DNA from: Zantedeschia hybrid cultivar
Taxonomy: Eukaryota; Streptophyta; Magnoliopsida; Alismatales; Araceae
Reading direction: 5' to 3'
DNA: 64,000 nucleotides
NCBI GenBank assembly: GCA_030544215.1
Contig: JARZZO010000009.1
Coordinates: forward strand, 53,315,129 to 53,379,128
Within the stretch, counting starts at the first letter, position 1; every line of letters begins with the position of its first letter. Shown in pieces: positions 45,265 to 57,154 of the stretch. The notes below the pieces were generated by a model, which was given only the letters and a program-made list of their open reading frames with translations, ran no database searches and had not been told where the DNA came from. The translations under genes were made by a program, and so were the position numbers.

Positions 45265-47764
45265 ATCTCTTTTTCATTTAGCTCATGAAGTCCTTTTCTC
45301 AATAAAAATAGTTAAAAAGGAAGGGCATTGCCTGCAGGTTGGACTTTAATAAGGCATATGATCGAGTTTAGTGGGAATGTTTATGGAGCATTATGAGGAA
45401 TCACAATTTCTCTACCGAGTGGATCTCTCTTACCAAAAATTGTGTTACCACAGCCAAGTTCTCTACTATTCTTAATGGTAAAGTACAAGGATATTTCTCT
45501 AGTCCAAGGGGGCTTCTTCTAGGGGATCCTTTATCTTCTCTTTTATTTGTATTAGTGGCCAACATATTAAGCAGGATGTGCAGTATTGTAGAACAACAAG
45601 GGTGGATAAGAGGCATTCAGATTGTCAAAACAAATTATAGGATCTCTCATTTGCAATATGTAGATGACATTTGGTTATTCTTGGAGGGCAGCATTAGTCA
45701 GTTGATAATGTTACAATTCATCTTGAAAAACTTTGAAGCATGTTCAGGGCTGAAAATTAATTTCAATAAAAGTGCCATCATTGACCTTAACATGACCAAG
45801 GAAGAGACCTGTGGATTTTTCAGTATTCTGGGATGCAAGCTGATAGCCTTCCTATTACTTATCTCAGCTTGCCACTTCATTATAGGTACCTGCATGCTTC
45901 AGAGTGGAATCTTCTAATTCTCAGATTGCAGAAATAGGGGGAAGAATTGTTTTATTGAATGCAGTTTTATCCAGCATCCCTACACACTATCTATCTATTT
46001 TCAAATTACCAGTCAAAGTTGAGCAGAAAATGGATAGAATAAGAGGAAATTCTTATGGAGTGGTTCCAAAGATAGCAGGGAAAACATTGCTTTGGTCCCT
46101 TGGGACAAGATTTGTCATTCCTTCAAAAACGGTGGACTAGTCAAGAGTGGCTATGCTAGGTAAATGGTTGTGGGAAATTATGACCGAAGATGATTTGCTC
46201 TGGAAAGGAATTTTGAAGCATAAGCTTTACAGAAAATGGTTAACAATTCTGTTTTAAACTTGAAAATCAGTCCATCATCAGTCCTATACGGAAAGGCATC
46301 GCTTATATTGGAAAAATATAGGAAATGGAAATGATACTTCATTTTGGTATGATAAGTGGGTGGGCCAATACAGACTTAAAGATTCCTTTCCCAAGATGTT
46401 TGCTTTAGGTAAGTCTAAATGCCAAAAAGTGGCTGACCGCTACTTCCAAGATGACACCAATTCATAGTGTTTTATTATCCTAAGAAGGGGATTGAAGGAA
46501 GATGAAGAACAAGAGTACTTATCTCTCATGCAAGGTTCTTAATGATGTTCAGATTCATTCCAATCACAAGGATAAAGTTGTACGGTGCATAGTGTGCTAT
46601 AGATTGACGGAAAATGGAGGCGTGGGCCTTAAGAATATTAAGTTTTTCAATCTGGCTCTCCTTTCTAAGTGGTTGTAGAAGGTGGTGAAGAATGACTCAG
46701 GATTTTGGAGTCAGATGATCTCACAGAAATATTATGCACACTCTCTAGGCTGTGGGATTTGCTTTTGGCAACAGACTACAATATATCCCTGGAATGGAAG
46801 GGTATTGTTTCTAGTGCTGATGTGTTCAAGGCAGGATCACACATTGTAGTTGGTGATGGGAGGAGCACTCTCTTTTGGGAGGATGTTTGATGCACATCTT
46901 AGCCATTATGCTGCATCCTCCTGCACTTGTTTGACATTTCTCTCCAACCGTCAGCTGTAGTTTCACAGGTGGCCGATGGAAACACTTGGACTCCTTTGTT
47001 CAGGAGGAATTTGAGAGGAATAAATAAGGGACTTCTCTTGCTCAGTTGGCTGCAACCGCTTCATGTAGAACCTCTAGCTGAAGATTGTTGGACTCGGAGG
47101 TGGGACAAGGACACTCTGTGAAGTCTACTTATTCCACTACTGCTGATGGGGGACTCATATGCCCTTTTCTCTCTTTAGTATGGGGAGTCAAAAGCCCCCC
47201 CAAGGTGTAGTTCCTTCTGTGGAGGGTCTCTATCTATAGGCTCCCTACTTGCGATCGGCTGATTTGTTTTCTTCATGATCTGCCTACTGGGTATTGTATG
47301 CGTGGGGTGGAGGATGAGAATGTGGAGCATCTGTTTACTTCATGCTCCTTTGTAGTGGAGGTGTGGCAGCTTGTGTGCACTCAGATTCACAGGACACTCG
47401 AGCAAGTAGACTCAATAGAGAACGTCCTCTACTCATGGGAAGACATTGGCTGAGGAAATAGGATCATGTCTTATGGTACCTGATCCTCCATGCTATTAAA
47501 TGGGTGATATGGATGGAGCAATAGTAGGATTTTAGATGAGAAGCTGCTACCCTGCATAGGATTTTCTCTTTTGTTTGTGATAAGGTCAAAGGGTGAGTTA
47601 AAATATCTTGAAATTTGGATTTTTGTAACTCCTCTTTGACCATCATGGTGTTTTGTATAGGGGGGGACTTTTGTGGTTTTTCCCTTCTTACTTGTACATT
47701 TTACCTTTTGTTTTTCTTTATAATACAAGTGGTAGTTAACTTCTTCTGCTAACCAAAAAAAAGG
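45265..47764 (+). pseudogene. LINE ORF2: RT catalytic core to zf-RVT and 3' end
   Basis: RT resumes with LAHEVLFSIKIVKKEG, then LDFNKAYDRV (motif A Asp), SPRGLLLGDPLSSLLF (motif B) and LQYVDDIWLFLEG (motif C, YVDD), then SGLKINFNKS. Further down come GGVGLKNIKFFNLALLSKWL-like and NLR.INKGL sequences, a zf-RVT-like region around 47200-47400 (RLPTCDRLIHRLHDLPTGYC in shifted frames), and a 3' tail with poly-A. Frame 45393-45917 is the longest intact stretch. The rest is broken by many shifts. Confidence 0.85.
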
Positions 47765-48057
47765 GATAAATTTCTCAGAAAAATTCAGTTTTAGTTAGAT
47801 AGGGTAGATTAAGACAGGATGTCTAAAGAACTAATTGTTGAGCTGTATGAGGTAGGAAACTCTCAAGTACTGTTCTAAGGAAAGGAGTGGACTTACCTAT
47901 TCTGACTGAGGAGAACAGGCCATTCGACAGGGTGATTATGAAATTGCACAAGCTTGGTCCGATCAAGTTGCTGAGTATTGGAAACAAGCTATAACGCTTA
48001 CTCCGAGTAATTATATTGAAGCACATAATTGGTTGAAGATAACGAGGCAGTTCAAAT
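47765..48057 (+). pseudogene. ycf3: Plastid DNA insertion: ycf3 intron 2 end and exon 3
   Basis: The frame from about 47911 reads GEQAIRQGDYEIAQAWSDQV, AEYWKQAITLTPSNYIEAHN, WLKITRQF. This is the last exon of plastid ycf3, the TPR-type photosystem I assembly factor. Just upstream, GAGCTGTATGAGGTAGG and AGTACTGTTCTAAGG are the two arms of a group II intron domain V, as expected for the end of ycf3 intron 2. This is therefore a nuclear copy of plastid DNA, not a working gene: earlier exons are absent and substitutions are present. It abuts the LINE poly-A end, and a hAT element interrupts it at 48057. Confidence 0.88.
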
Positions 48058-51000
48058 CATGGTCGGCCGAGTCGGATTGGATCGCCCGGTCCGCTCGGAA
48101 ACCGGACAGTCCGAACCGACCCCGAGCCCCGACCCAGCGACCCCAGCTCGGGATCGTTGGGATCGGGTTGGGTCGGCCGGGTCGGCTGACCTGGGCCCGG
48201 GTCGGACCGGTCCGGCCGACCCGGGCCCCCAATGGCTAGTTCCGAACTAGCCGTTGGGGTAGCCATTGGAACCCATTCAAATGGGTTCCCAACAGTTAGA
48301 AGGGGCTTCTAAGCCCCTCCAAGTCCCTATAAAACCCCCTCCTACCCTTCTCTCCCTCATTCACACAAATTCTCATTTCTCTCTCTCTCTAAAACTTCTC
48401 TCTCTCTCTCTAAGCTCTCATACTCTCTCAAAGACTCAAAGTTCTCTTAACTTCTTTCTCTCCAAACTTCCAAAGCTCTCTAGAGTTCTAATTTCTAAAG
48501 GACGGACGGACGGACTACATCAATTTTTTTTCATCATATTATTTTTATTGCATTTTAATTTTTCTCTCTAACCTCTTTTTGTCTATGTAGCTTTCTTTCT
48601 CATTGTCTCTCACAGTCTCACTGTCCCTCAAGGTATGATATGAAATCTCACTCTCTTTCTCTATGTTTTTTCTTATTTCTCACCATTTCTCTTTATGTAA
48701 TTACTAATTATCTCTTTCCCTATTAATATATTTTTTATTTTTAAAGATGTTGACTTCTGAGCATAATGAGGTCACATCTGTCACCTCTCGTGGTGACCCG
48801 GGATGGAACCACTGCACCGTCGTAGATATGGCTTCACGCAAGGTCAAATGCAACTACTGCAGTCGGATTATTTCGAGTGGAGTTTTTCATCTAAAGCAAC
48901 ATATTGGGGGTGTCAAAGGAGAAGTAAAGGCTTGTACTGCTGCACCACTAGAGGTAAAAAATCAATTAAAAAATTACCTACGACAAAGAGAGTTGGAAAA
49001 AGGAGCAGCATCAACGATGAGAGGCCAAATTAGGAAGAAAATGACACGGCCCTCAGGTCAAGATATTCATATTCACCCTCCGGGAGATAGATCTCGGGAG
49101 GAAGACATAGACCCTACCAAAAGGAGATTCACTGCATTTGAAGACTTTTCTCGAGGTATTCTTTGATTTAAAATTTTCAATTAATTATTTATTTGTTTAT
49201 ATTTCATCTTGATTAAATTAGTCTAATCATCTATTTTAATTTAAAGATGATATACGTCAAACCATGGACGAAAGTAGAAGATCTTTTGCTAATGAGGATG
49301 TGTATAGACGCACCGGTCGATACGTTGGGCAAGGGAGTGGATCCGGACATGGATCCAACGAGGAAGAAATTCATGATTTGACTAGGGACAATGATCCTAG
49401 AGTGGGTCCTATAGATGCTTTCCTAACAAGACGGAGAGATAGACAACCATCAATCACAGCTGCTATGAAGAACCTGAAGGTATGCAAGGAGAAGATTGGC
49501 CGTACTGTTTCGAGATGGTTTGTTTATAACAGTGTACCTACCAATGCTGCAAAGGGTCCTCATTGGGAGGACATGATTGAGACTATTGGAGATGTGGGTA
49601 AGGGTATTCCTGGACCAACCCCCAAGGAGATATACAACACTTATCTTCCTCAAAAGGTAAGTGATCTCTAAGAGTATATCAAGTCGTTCGAGCGAATTTG
49701 GGATGAAAGAGCCTGCACAATAATGACAAATGGCTGGACAGGTGAGTACATTGAATTAGTTTAACATATTTAGAATCTTAGATTAATAGATTATATTTTT
49801 TAGTTAATTTAGACATTCGCTAATATCTATAACATTATTTGAATAGGAATTACGAGAAGAAGTATAATTAATTTCTTTATATACTGTCAAGCTGGGACTG
49901 TATTTTGGAAGTCCGTAGATGCTAGTGGAAAGGTAAAGAATGCTGAATATCTTTTCAAGTTAATTGATGACATTGTGGAGCAGGTGGGAGAAGATCGGGT
50001 TGTCCAAGTTGTAACAGATAATGCAGCTTCATATAAAGCTGCTGGCCATATGTTAATGGAGAAGAGGCCACATCTATATTGACTTCCTTGCTCTGCTCAT
50101 TCCCTAGATTTGATGCTAGAAGATATTGGGAAAGATGTAAAAATTACTGAAACAGTGAAGTCAGCCCAATTCATCACATCCTATATCTACAACCATAACT
50201 ATGTGCTCACGTTGATGCGTGAACACACTGGACAGAGGGAGTTACTACGTCCTGAGGTAACTCGTTTCGCCTCCACATACATTTCCTTGGAGAGTATACA
50301 GTCACAAAAACGCCCCTTGAAGTAGATGATTTCAAGTAAAGGATGAGAGGATTTGATGACAAGACATGCGAAGCGTGATGCTAGAGACAAGGGGAAGCAG
50401 GTTGAGGACTTGATTGAGAGTCGGGAGTATTGGAAGGATATAAAGATGATCTTGAGCGTAGTTGAACCTCTTGTGCGGCATCTGAGGATGGTGGATGGAG
50501 ATAAGAAGGCCACAATGGGATATTTATATGAAGTTATGGACCGTGCAAAGGAAGACATTGCTAAGGCCAACAAAAATACATACAGAAAGTGGTGGGATAT
50601 CATAGATGCAAGATGGGATAGGACACTCCACCATGACTTGCATACGGTAGGTAACAAAATAAGTCAATCCATATTGGTTGCCATTTTATTTCCTATAAGT
50701 TTTATTTCATTTTTAATTTGTTTTTCAATTCTTTAGGTCATTTCTTCAACCCAAGATACCAATATAGCTATGCTACTCAACATGCGCCCAATGATGAAGA
50801 AGTACTCTGTGGGACTCAAAATGTAATTCGGCGTTTGTTACATGATGAGGATCGAGCTATCATAGCATGCAACAAAATGCATCACTATAGGCTCCGGACA
50901 TTACATTTTGGTACTCATCGTGCTCAACGGGCAGTCATGTTGCTTTCACCAGGTATTTAGAATTTTACACATAACTAATACTTTCACGAAATTGTTATCA

Positions 51001-52692
51001 ACTTATCATGCCTAGGCTTTACAAATTACAATACTAATTGTTAGTTGGATCGTTATGGAATTACAACTGATTGGTGGATGGATCATGGGAAGGCTCCAGG
51101 TTATGAAGATCTTGCTTATGTTGTTATTCGTGTATTGAGCCAAACCACCTCCTCTTCTGGCTGTGAGAGGAACTGGTCTACATTTAGCTTGACACACACC
51201 AAGCAAAGGAACCGATTAAGCTCAGCGAGATTGGAGCAATTGGTCTTTTGTCACTACAACATGCGCTTGAAATTAAAGAATCTTCAAAAAATTCAAGAGA
51301 ACCAAAGAGAAGAAGAACGATGGAGAGATGAAGTTGCTGGAAGACCGGTGCAAGTAGAACAATAAGTTGAGGAACCAATCGATCTGGACGAGATATTTAA
51401 GGAGCAGAACCCACTGAATGCATGAGTGGATGCAAGGAATGTTTCGAGTCCATCAGAATTTGATCCAAACGATCGATTATGGGCAGAAGGACAATTAGAT
51501 GGTGTCCCCTTGTCCGTTGAGTTTCAACTTCTACCTCCTTCAAAACGGCAAAAGAAATCCACCCCACAAAGTTCAGGTAAGGGTAAAGGTAAAATAACTC
51601 ATGTTGATATTGCATATTTAGAAAATGTACAAGAAGATGAGTCAGACGAGACACCAGAGCCGAGCGACAAGTTCGTTTACCAAACTTCAGACGACTCTAC
51701 TTCGGCAACGACTACCCCTGACGATGACGATGATGATCCATATGGAAGTCAAGGTGGATCCTCGCAACAACGGTCATCTCGAGGACGTGGATCAAGTCAA
51801 CATGTTGAAGCTCCTCCAATGATTTTCACAGGAGAGCAAGAATTTACGCATGCTACGCAGGATGATGACCACTCCAGTAGGTTGGCTAAGGACACATCAG
51901 CAACAAATAAAGGCAAAGGGAAACAACAACAAGAGTTCCTAAAGAGAACATCCTCTCAAGAGCATTCGTTTGATGCATCCTCTCAAGTTCCATTAGACGG
52001 TTATAGTCCTTATGGATATCTAGGTACATATTATCAACATCCATCACCCAATGATGCATTGAGTTACTTAGGAGGATATCCCACTTATCCTCCAACTTCA
52101 GATGCTTCCTCTTATCAATCGTCAACCTCAGAAGGATCTTATCATGGGCCAAAGACACAAGGATGGATACCGGTGACAATAATCTACCCATTCACAGATG
52201 AGTATAACCGGTTTGTACAGGAATATGAACAATGTTACCAAGCTTATATGTCTTGGGCCGATTATGTGCAACATTTGTATAGCACCTACAATGTAAGGCT
52301 AGAATAAATGTATGTCTACTTGTTCTGTCACTTTGTGTGTGTGTGTTTTTTTTTACTATCATGTAATACTTAGGGATAAGGTTTTATGTCCCTCCCATGT
52401 ATTGTATTCAAATTTTTTTCAAAGTTAATAAAAAATTTAAGGGCTTACCCAAGGTACCTAGATAAGTTTTGGGTAAATATAATTTTTTCTGATTTTTTGA
52501 AAAATTTTCTTATTTTTTGGACTTGTTTTTCTATTTTTTCCCTATTTTCTTCTATTTTTTCCCTTTTTTAAAATTGGATCGGCCAGACCGGTCCTGCTCG
52601 GTCCGGACCGGTTCGGGATCGGGTCGGATCGGCCGATCCACTCGGTCAGGACCGGACCGATCCGAGTCCGACCCACGGGTTGGCCTACCTTG
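48058..52692 (+). mobile_element. hAT element A, complete with TIRs and 8-bp TSD
   Basis: The 4,635-bp element starts CATGGTCGGCC and ends with the inverse of CAAGGTAGGCC, 9 of 11 matching. The target duplication is GTTCAAAT (48050-48057) and GTTCAAAG (52693-52700), seven of eight. The first ~180 bp and last ~115 bp are packed with CGG/CCG words such as GGTCGGCCGGGTCGGCTGAC, a GC-rich subterminal zone that contrasts with the AT-rich body. A 5' UTR with CT-rich sequence follows, then the spliced transposase gene. Confidence 0.85.
48747..52307 (+). pseudogene. hAT transposase A (BED, DUF659, dimerisation), broken
   Basis: Exon 1 (48747-49155) has a BED zinc finger: DPGWNHC, CNYC, then H five residues before GG. 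Introns with GT-AG ends are at 49156-49246, 49742-49846 (GTGAGT donor), 50647-50736 and 50953-51044. Exon 2 includes DPRVGPIDAFLTRRRDRQPS and IMTNGWTG. Exon 3 has VVQVVTDNAASYKAAGHMLM (catalytic TDNA/S region) and PCSAHSLDLMLEDIG. Exon 5 has SQTTSSSGCERNWSTFSLTH and the hAT dimerisation helix NRLSSARLEQLVFCHYNMRL. A Ser/Asp/Gln- and Tyr-rich tail follows to 52307. Stops at 49669, 50080 (Trp codon to TGA), 50323, 51363 and 51423 make it non-functional. The whole protein would approach 1,000 residues, within the range of long hAT transposases. Confidence 0.88.
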
Positions 52693-52844
52693 GTTCAAAG
52701 AAGACCACTCTCCCTTGTAATTCATGAAAATGGATTAGTTGGATCCATCAAGTTAATTTAATAAAATAGATCGTTTGGATCTAATCAAGGAATTTCATTA
52801 TATTCCTTCCCTTTCTAAAATCATTCTTCTATCCACATTAAGAA
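52693..52844 (+). pseudogene. Probable right part of the plastid insertion
   Basis: Excising element A and one target copy joins the ycf3 end (GAGGCAGTTCAAA) to GAAGACCACTCTCCCTTGTA, ATTCATGAAAATGGATTAG. Its composition and content suit the plastid ycf3-psaA spacer, but I identify it from context and memory, not by alignment. It ends before 52845, where LINE-like sequence begins. Confidence 0.5.
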
Positions 52845-53000
52845 AGAATGGTGCATAGTGCTGACAATGATATATTTTCTGTTCAATCTTTATACTAGTT
52901 CATAGAAGGAGGACAACCCACTTATAAGAGATTCAAGGACGTGTGGAAAGTGAAAGCGCCTTTTAAAGTTAGAGCTTTTATGTGGCTAGCATTTCAACCA
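52845..53000 (+). pseudogene. zf-RVT fragment of another LINE
   Basis: One frame reads FSVQSLY, then FIEGGQPTYKRFKDVWKVKA, PFKVRAFMWLAFQPRF. This is the Trp/Lys-rich 'VWK...PPKV..F.WL' start of the zf-RVT domain near the end of plant LINE ORF2. It differs from the equivalent part of the LINE at 36-48 kb, so it comes from a different copy. It is cut at about 53000 by GC-rich hAT-end sequence. Confidence 0.75.
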
Positions 53001-53004
53001 AGGT

Positions 53005-53290
53005 TCGCCGTATTGCGGATCCGGATCGGATCGGGTCCGGCCAGATACGAGTCGGATACGATCTGGCTTAGGCGACTTGGGTCGACTCGTACGAATCAGT
53101 CCGGTTCAGGCCAGTTCAGTCCGGTTCAGTTTTATTTTATTTTTTTGAAGAGAAATCTTCAGTTTATTGACATAAATATGCAATTTTATAAATTTTACTA
53201 GATGTTTTTATCACGGTAAATGATTATGAGTCACATTTGATAAGAAAACATCAATTTGCAAAAGAAACTGCCACACTAAATCAAGGAATT
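53005..53290. repeat. Terminal fragment of a hAT element
   Basis: TTCGCCGTATTGCGGATCCG opens a ~110-bp stretch dense in CGG/CCGGTTC words, followed by ~165 bp of AT-rich DNA. ATTGCGGA also occurs inverted at about 58705-58712 (TCCGCAAT), so this and 58640-58712 may be the two ends of an outer element into which B inserted. I found no matching target duplication, so this remains tentative. Confidence 0.5.
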
Positions 53291-53621
53291 CTGGGTCGGG
53301 TCGGGTCCCCGAATCGGGACCCGGCGATCCCGACCCGACCCGATCTGGATCGGCCGGGTCAGCCGATCTAGATGAAGTCTGGCCGGTCCAACTCGGCCGG
53401 ATTAAAAAAATAAAATGAAAATATGAAAAAATCAGAAAAAATCAGAAAAAATTATATACATATTATTCAATGGATGTACAATAACAATGAATGCAATTCA
53501 TGTACATCTATAAAAAATAAATATTAAAGACAACTAACTCACTAATAATTCTTGTTGTGCACTAATTAAAAAATACATTATTGTTGAAAAATACTTTAGA
53601 AAGATTACATTTGTGATTATT

Positions 53622-56600
53622 CATCATCCGGCTCATAAGTTTGAGCCGGCGGGCCATAATCTGCCGACATGTGTACTGGATATTTATAGCCGAACAAGGA
53701 GCTAGGTGTGTAAGCTTGTTGGCTTGAACTTTCTCCTGATTGTACTGGAGGGACATAAATGCCATACTGTATAGGTGGAGGTCTAGAGTACCTCTTAGTA
53801 ATGCTGCTGATGTCTGAATATAGCAGTGTAGGGGGGTGAAAAATGGGCGGATAAGAAGGTGCATCTTCTCATAGGGGCTAATTATATCCTGCCTGTCTCT
53901 GTTGGCTTTTAAATCCCCTTTGTTGTCCTTGTCTTTGGCCTTGAGTTCCTTTAGAATGATTCGGAGGTGTGGAGTAATCTTTGTATCCTGTGTAACTGCT
54001 CCCAAGTACAGACCTCCTAATAGTCCAGCAGTAACAACAGCGCTATCACCATCACCATCACCATCTCCATCATCATCCTCAGTAGAGTCATCACTCCCCA
54101 TTTGGCTTGTTTTCCTCAACCGCCTTCTTCTACGCCTGTAGTTTTGTCTCTCTACCTCGTACATGCTGGCCAAGTGAGGTGGTAAACCTGGGGTGTCCTT
54201 AAGTGTCTCTCCAGTCTGCTGAACTCTCCCCTGTTCTTCTTCCGATGGGTCCACTCATTGTTTAGACTTTCCTTTTGATTGTTTTTTCTTTTTACTACTA
54301 GATGACTGCAGTGAAGGTCTCGCTGGCTCTTTCTCCTTTCTTCTTTGTAGATCCACTAGAGTAGCTGATCTTCTGAATGCTGGCTGAGAGGCAAAAGTTC
54401 TAGTAGTGTCTACTAGTATGGCTGACTTTCGACGCCTATAAAGAACAAGAGCACCTCCTTCTTGTGTTGTCTGAAATTCAGGATCTCGAGCAACTACTGC
54501 ATCTAATTCACCTCCTGTTCAACTCCGATCTTGAGGATCAAACTCAGGCTGTGTATCTCTGACTGCTTTGCTCTCCACCCAAGAATGTAATGGGTGTTCT
54601 TCATCTAGCAGTTCATCAATATCAATCTGATGTACAGGCTCATCAACTGGTCTGCCAGCAAACTCCATGAATCTCTATCTTTCAAGCCTTTGTCTTTCTT
54701 GAATCTGCTTGATTTTTAGGCGCATGTTGTAGTGACAGTACACTAACTTCTCTAGCCTAGAAACACCCAATATGTTACGAACCTTCGTGTGAATGAGACT
54801 GAATGTACTCTAGTTTCTTTCACACTGACTGAAAGAAGTGGTTTGATTGAATATTCTCACTGCAATATATGCCAAAGGGTTTGTGGTAGCTTATCTGTAA
54901 TTAATCTGGATTCACCATTCAGTTATTGCAAAAAAAAAGAAAAAAGAAAAAAAAAGAAGACGACGATATTAATAATGAATGGTAGGTTGGTAGTAATTCA
55001 TTAAATTGAGTGTTTGATTATTTATTATGTAATTCACCTTGAGTTGTCCTCATTATCGCAGCCCTGACGTCATCATCTCCATAATTGCCAATCTTCAATT
55101 TAAATCTCTCTATCTACAAAATAAATATAAATGGCATAAGTTAATGGTAAAAGACTGGATTTTCATAAACTCCTACTTTGTATGTTACCTCTGCTAAGGC
55201 ATCTATCTTTTCATTCGTATTCTTTTATATTCTAATAATCACATTAGTTGTGCCTCGAAGGACCTTTCCATCATTATGCACGCTCTCACTATACTGATAC
55301 TTTGGGTTGAAAAAATATCTTGCATTTAAATTATGGTTCATTAGTTATAAAAATAAATGTGATTAAAATTAATAAAATAAAATCAACTTGAAAAGATGAA
55401 GACTTAACCAGCAGCATGGAGATCATGATAGAGAGTCGACTCCTATCTATCATCGATGATCCTTCACCATTTGTCATGAGCAGTAGGAAGGCTTTCCCTC
55501 AAGTGCTCCTTTGTTCTATATATGGCCTCATACAAATATCCCATGTCATTTTTGTCATCTCCGTCAACTAACCTCAGAACATGTACTAGAGGTTCAACCA
55601 CTTTCAGATAGTGAGAAACTTTATCCCAAAAACTTCTCTCCCTAACTAGCGATTGCACTACTAAGGCAACTTCTCTAGCATCGGCCCTCAGTGTCCCTAT
55701 ATGTACTAGAAACTCGTCAGAGTGGACTAACTGGGCCAACTAATGCTTGTATTTACTCAGGCTCTCTAAAAAGATGAAGTTGGATGTAAATCTGGTAGGG
55801 CCAGCACGAAGAAGATCCCGTCCACCTGTATGCTCTCTCATTATATGTAGGATCCTGTTGTGACTATAAATAAATCCCGTAGTCATCTGAGCATGCTGTA
55901 CCACCTCAGCAACAAAAGGGTCTCTGCCTATGCCTCCATCATCAAGTCAATGGAATGTGCTACACAAGGCACCTAGTACAAATGGTGCCTTTTCTACATC
56001 AACAATTTACCAACTGCTTTGTAGCTTGCTTCGTTGTCAGTGACTATCTGCACAATATTTTCTTCACCAATTTTCTCTACCACGTCATCCATTAGCCTTT
56101 ATAAATAATAAGCATTCTTTATTCTGTTTGAGCCATCCATAGACTTCATAAAAACAATGCTCTTGCTGTAATACACAAGGAAATTAATCATGGATCTCCT
56201 TGTGATCCATGTCTAACCATCACACATGATGGTACAACCACGCTCCTTCCACATATTTTTGAAGTTGTCGACCCATACCTTCAAGTCATTATACTCTTCT
56301 TCAAGCCCAACATTATAAATATAGTGAGGTGTGGGGGCCTTTACACCAGGCCCAACATCTGCAATTGCATCTACCATCATCTAAAAATATGGACTAGATA
56401 CTGTATGTGCTGGCACACTTGTATGTAAAAATCATTTCACAATTTCTTTCAAGATATTTTTTGCTGAAGTCTTGACTCTTTTTAATGATTGCTTGATTCT
56501 AGGCTATTTGGCAGATCTTGATCTGTACAAAAATTGGTCCATAGGACCGCGTGCCACATCTGATGTCCGTCCACAACCCAACATAAAACTAATAGTCCTA

Positions 56601-57051
56601 CGACCAGAAGAGCCCCTAGGAACGAATCTCCCAGGCTGAGAAGCAGTAGGTACTGATCCACCTGATGATCCTATGCCTCTTTGCCGGTCTTCATCTTCTC
56701 TATTTGTCCGTAAATTGGCACGAACAGTTTTAGTGTACTCTGCATCAGGTCATCTGAATCTTCCTCATCCTCCTTCTCCTCCTCCTCATCATCATCTAAA
56801 TTGATCGGCCGCTGAATAGGTAGGCTGTAATCCCTTTGTCTCTGGCGCTCTGATATCTCATCTTGCAAATCCGTGTGTATTTTTTTACCCATCATATAAG
56901 TCCTCATTTCCTTCTTCAAATCCAGTAGGACTGACTCACATCTGCTGACGTCTCCTGATATGCCAGTAAGATGATTTTTTAGGCGATACACGTCACCACC
57001 CATCTGCTTCCCACGCCAGTTGTATTTGACCCTCTTCTTAACACTGTCCAC
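53622..57051 (-). pseudogene. hAT transposase B, broken; BED cysteines lost
   Basis: The first exon (57051-56671) has BED-like KYNWRGKQMGGDVYRLKNHL, where the two metal-binding cysteines expected at C-X2-C are Tyr and Arg. Acidic and Gln/Arg-rich linkers follow. Around 56650-55740 many frames are broken. 55739-55464 gives WDKVSHYLKVVEPLVHVLRL, VDGDDKNDMGYLYEAIYRTK, the core between the DUF659 domain and the dimerisation domain. At 54836-54720 the dimerisation helix reads CERN, a stop in place of Trp, STFSLIHTKVRN, then LEKLVYCHYNMRLK. The tail (to about 53622) is Arg-rich, then DDDGDGDGDGDS, then Tyr/Pro/Ser/Gln-rich (YGIYVPPVQSGESSSQQAYT). It is clearly a sister of transposases A and C. Confidence 0.8.
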
Positions 57052-57154
57052 TAGTGTACAATACTGCCAACCAGGATCAATACCCTACTGCTCCACATCT
57101 TGTTCATGATGTCCTTGCTCTCTATATTCCTGCAAAACATAAAAACACAAAAAT

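Larger units (their letters stand above)
36432..47764 (+). mobile_element. Decayed L1-like LINE opened by nested insertions
   Basis: In order on the plus strand come ORF1 zinc knuckles, ORF1 C-terminal parts, ORF2 endonuclease, reverse transcriptase and zf-RVT, then a short poly-A (AACCAAAAAAAAGGG, near 47752). That is a full-length plant L1-type layout. Five foreign segments interrupt it: 36755-38368, 39050-39637, about 40431-40665, about 42238-42690 and 42889-45245. Removing them lets protein similarity resume on the other side. All frames contain many stops and shifts, so it is an old, inactive copy. The 5' start is uncertain and target duplications were not found. Confidence 0.85.
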
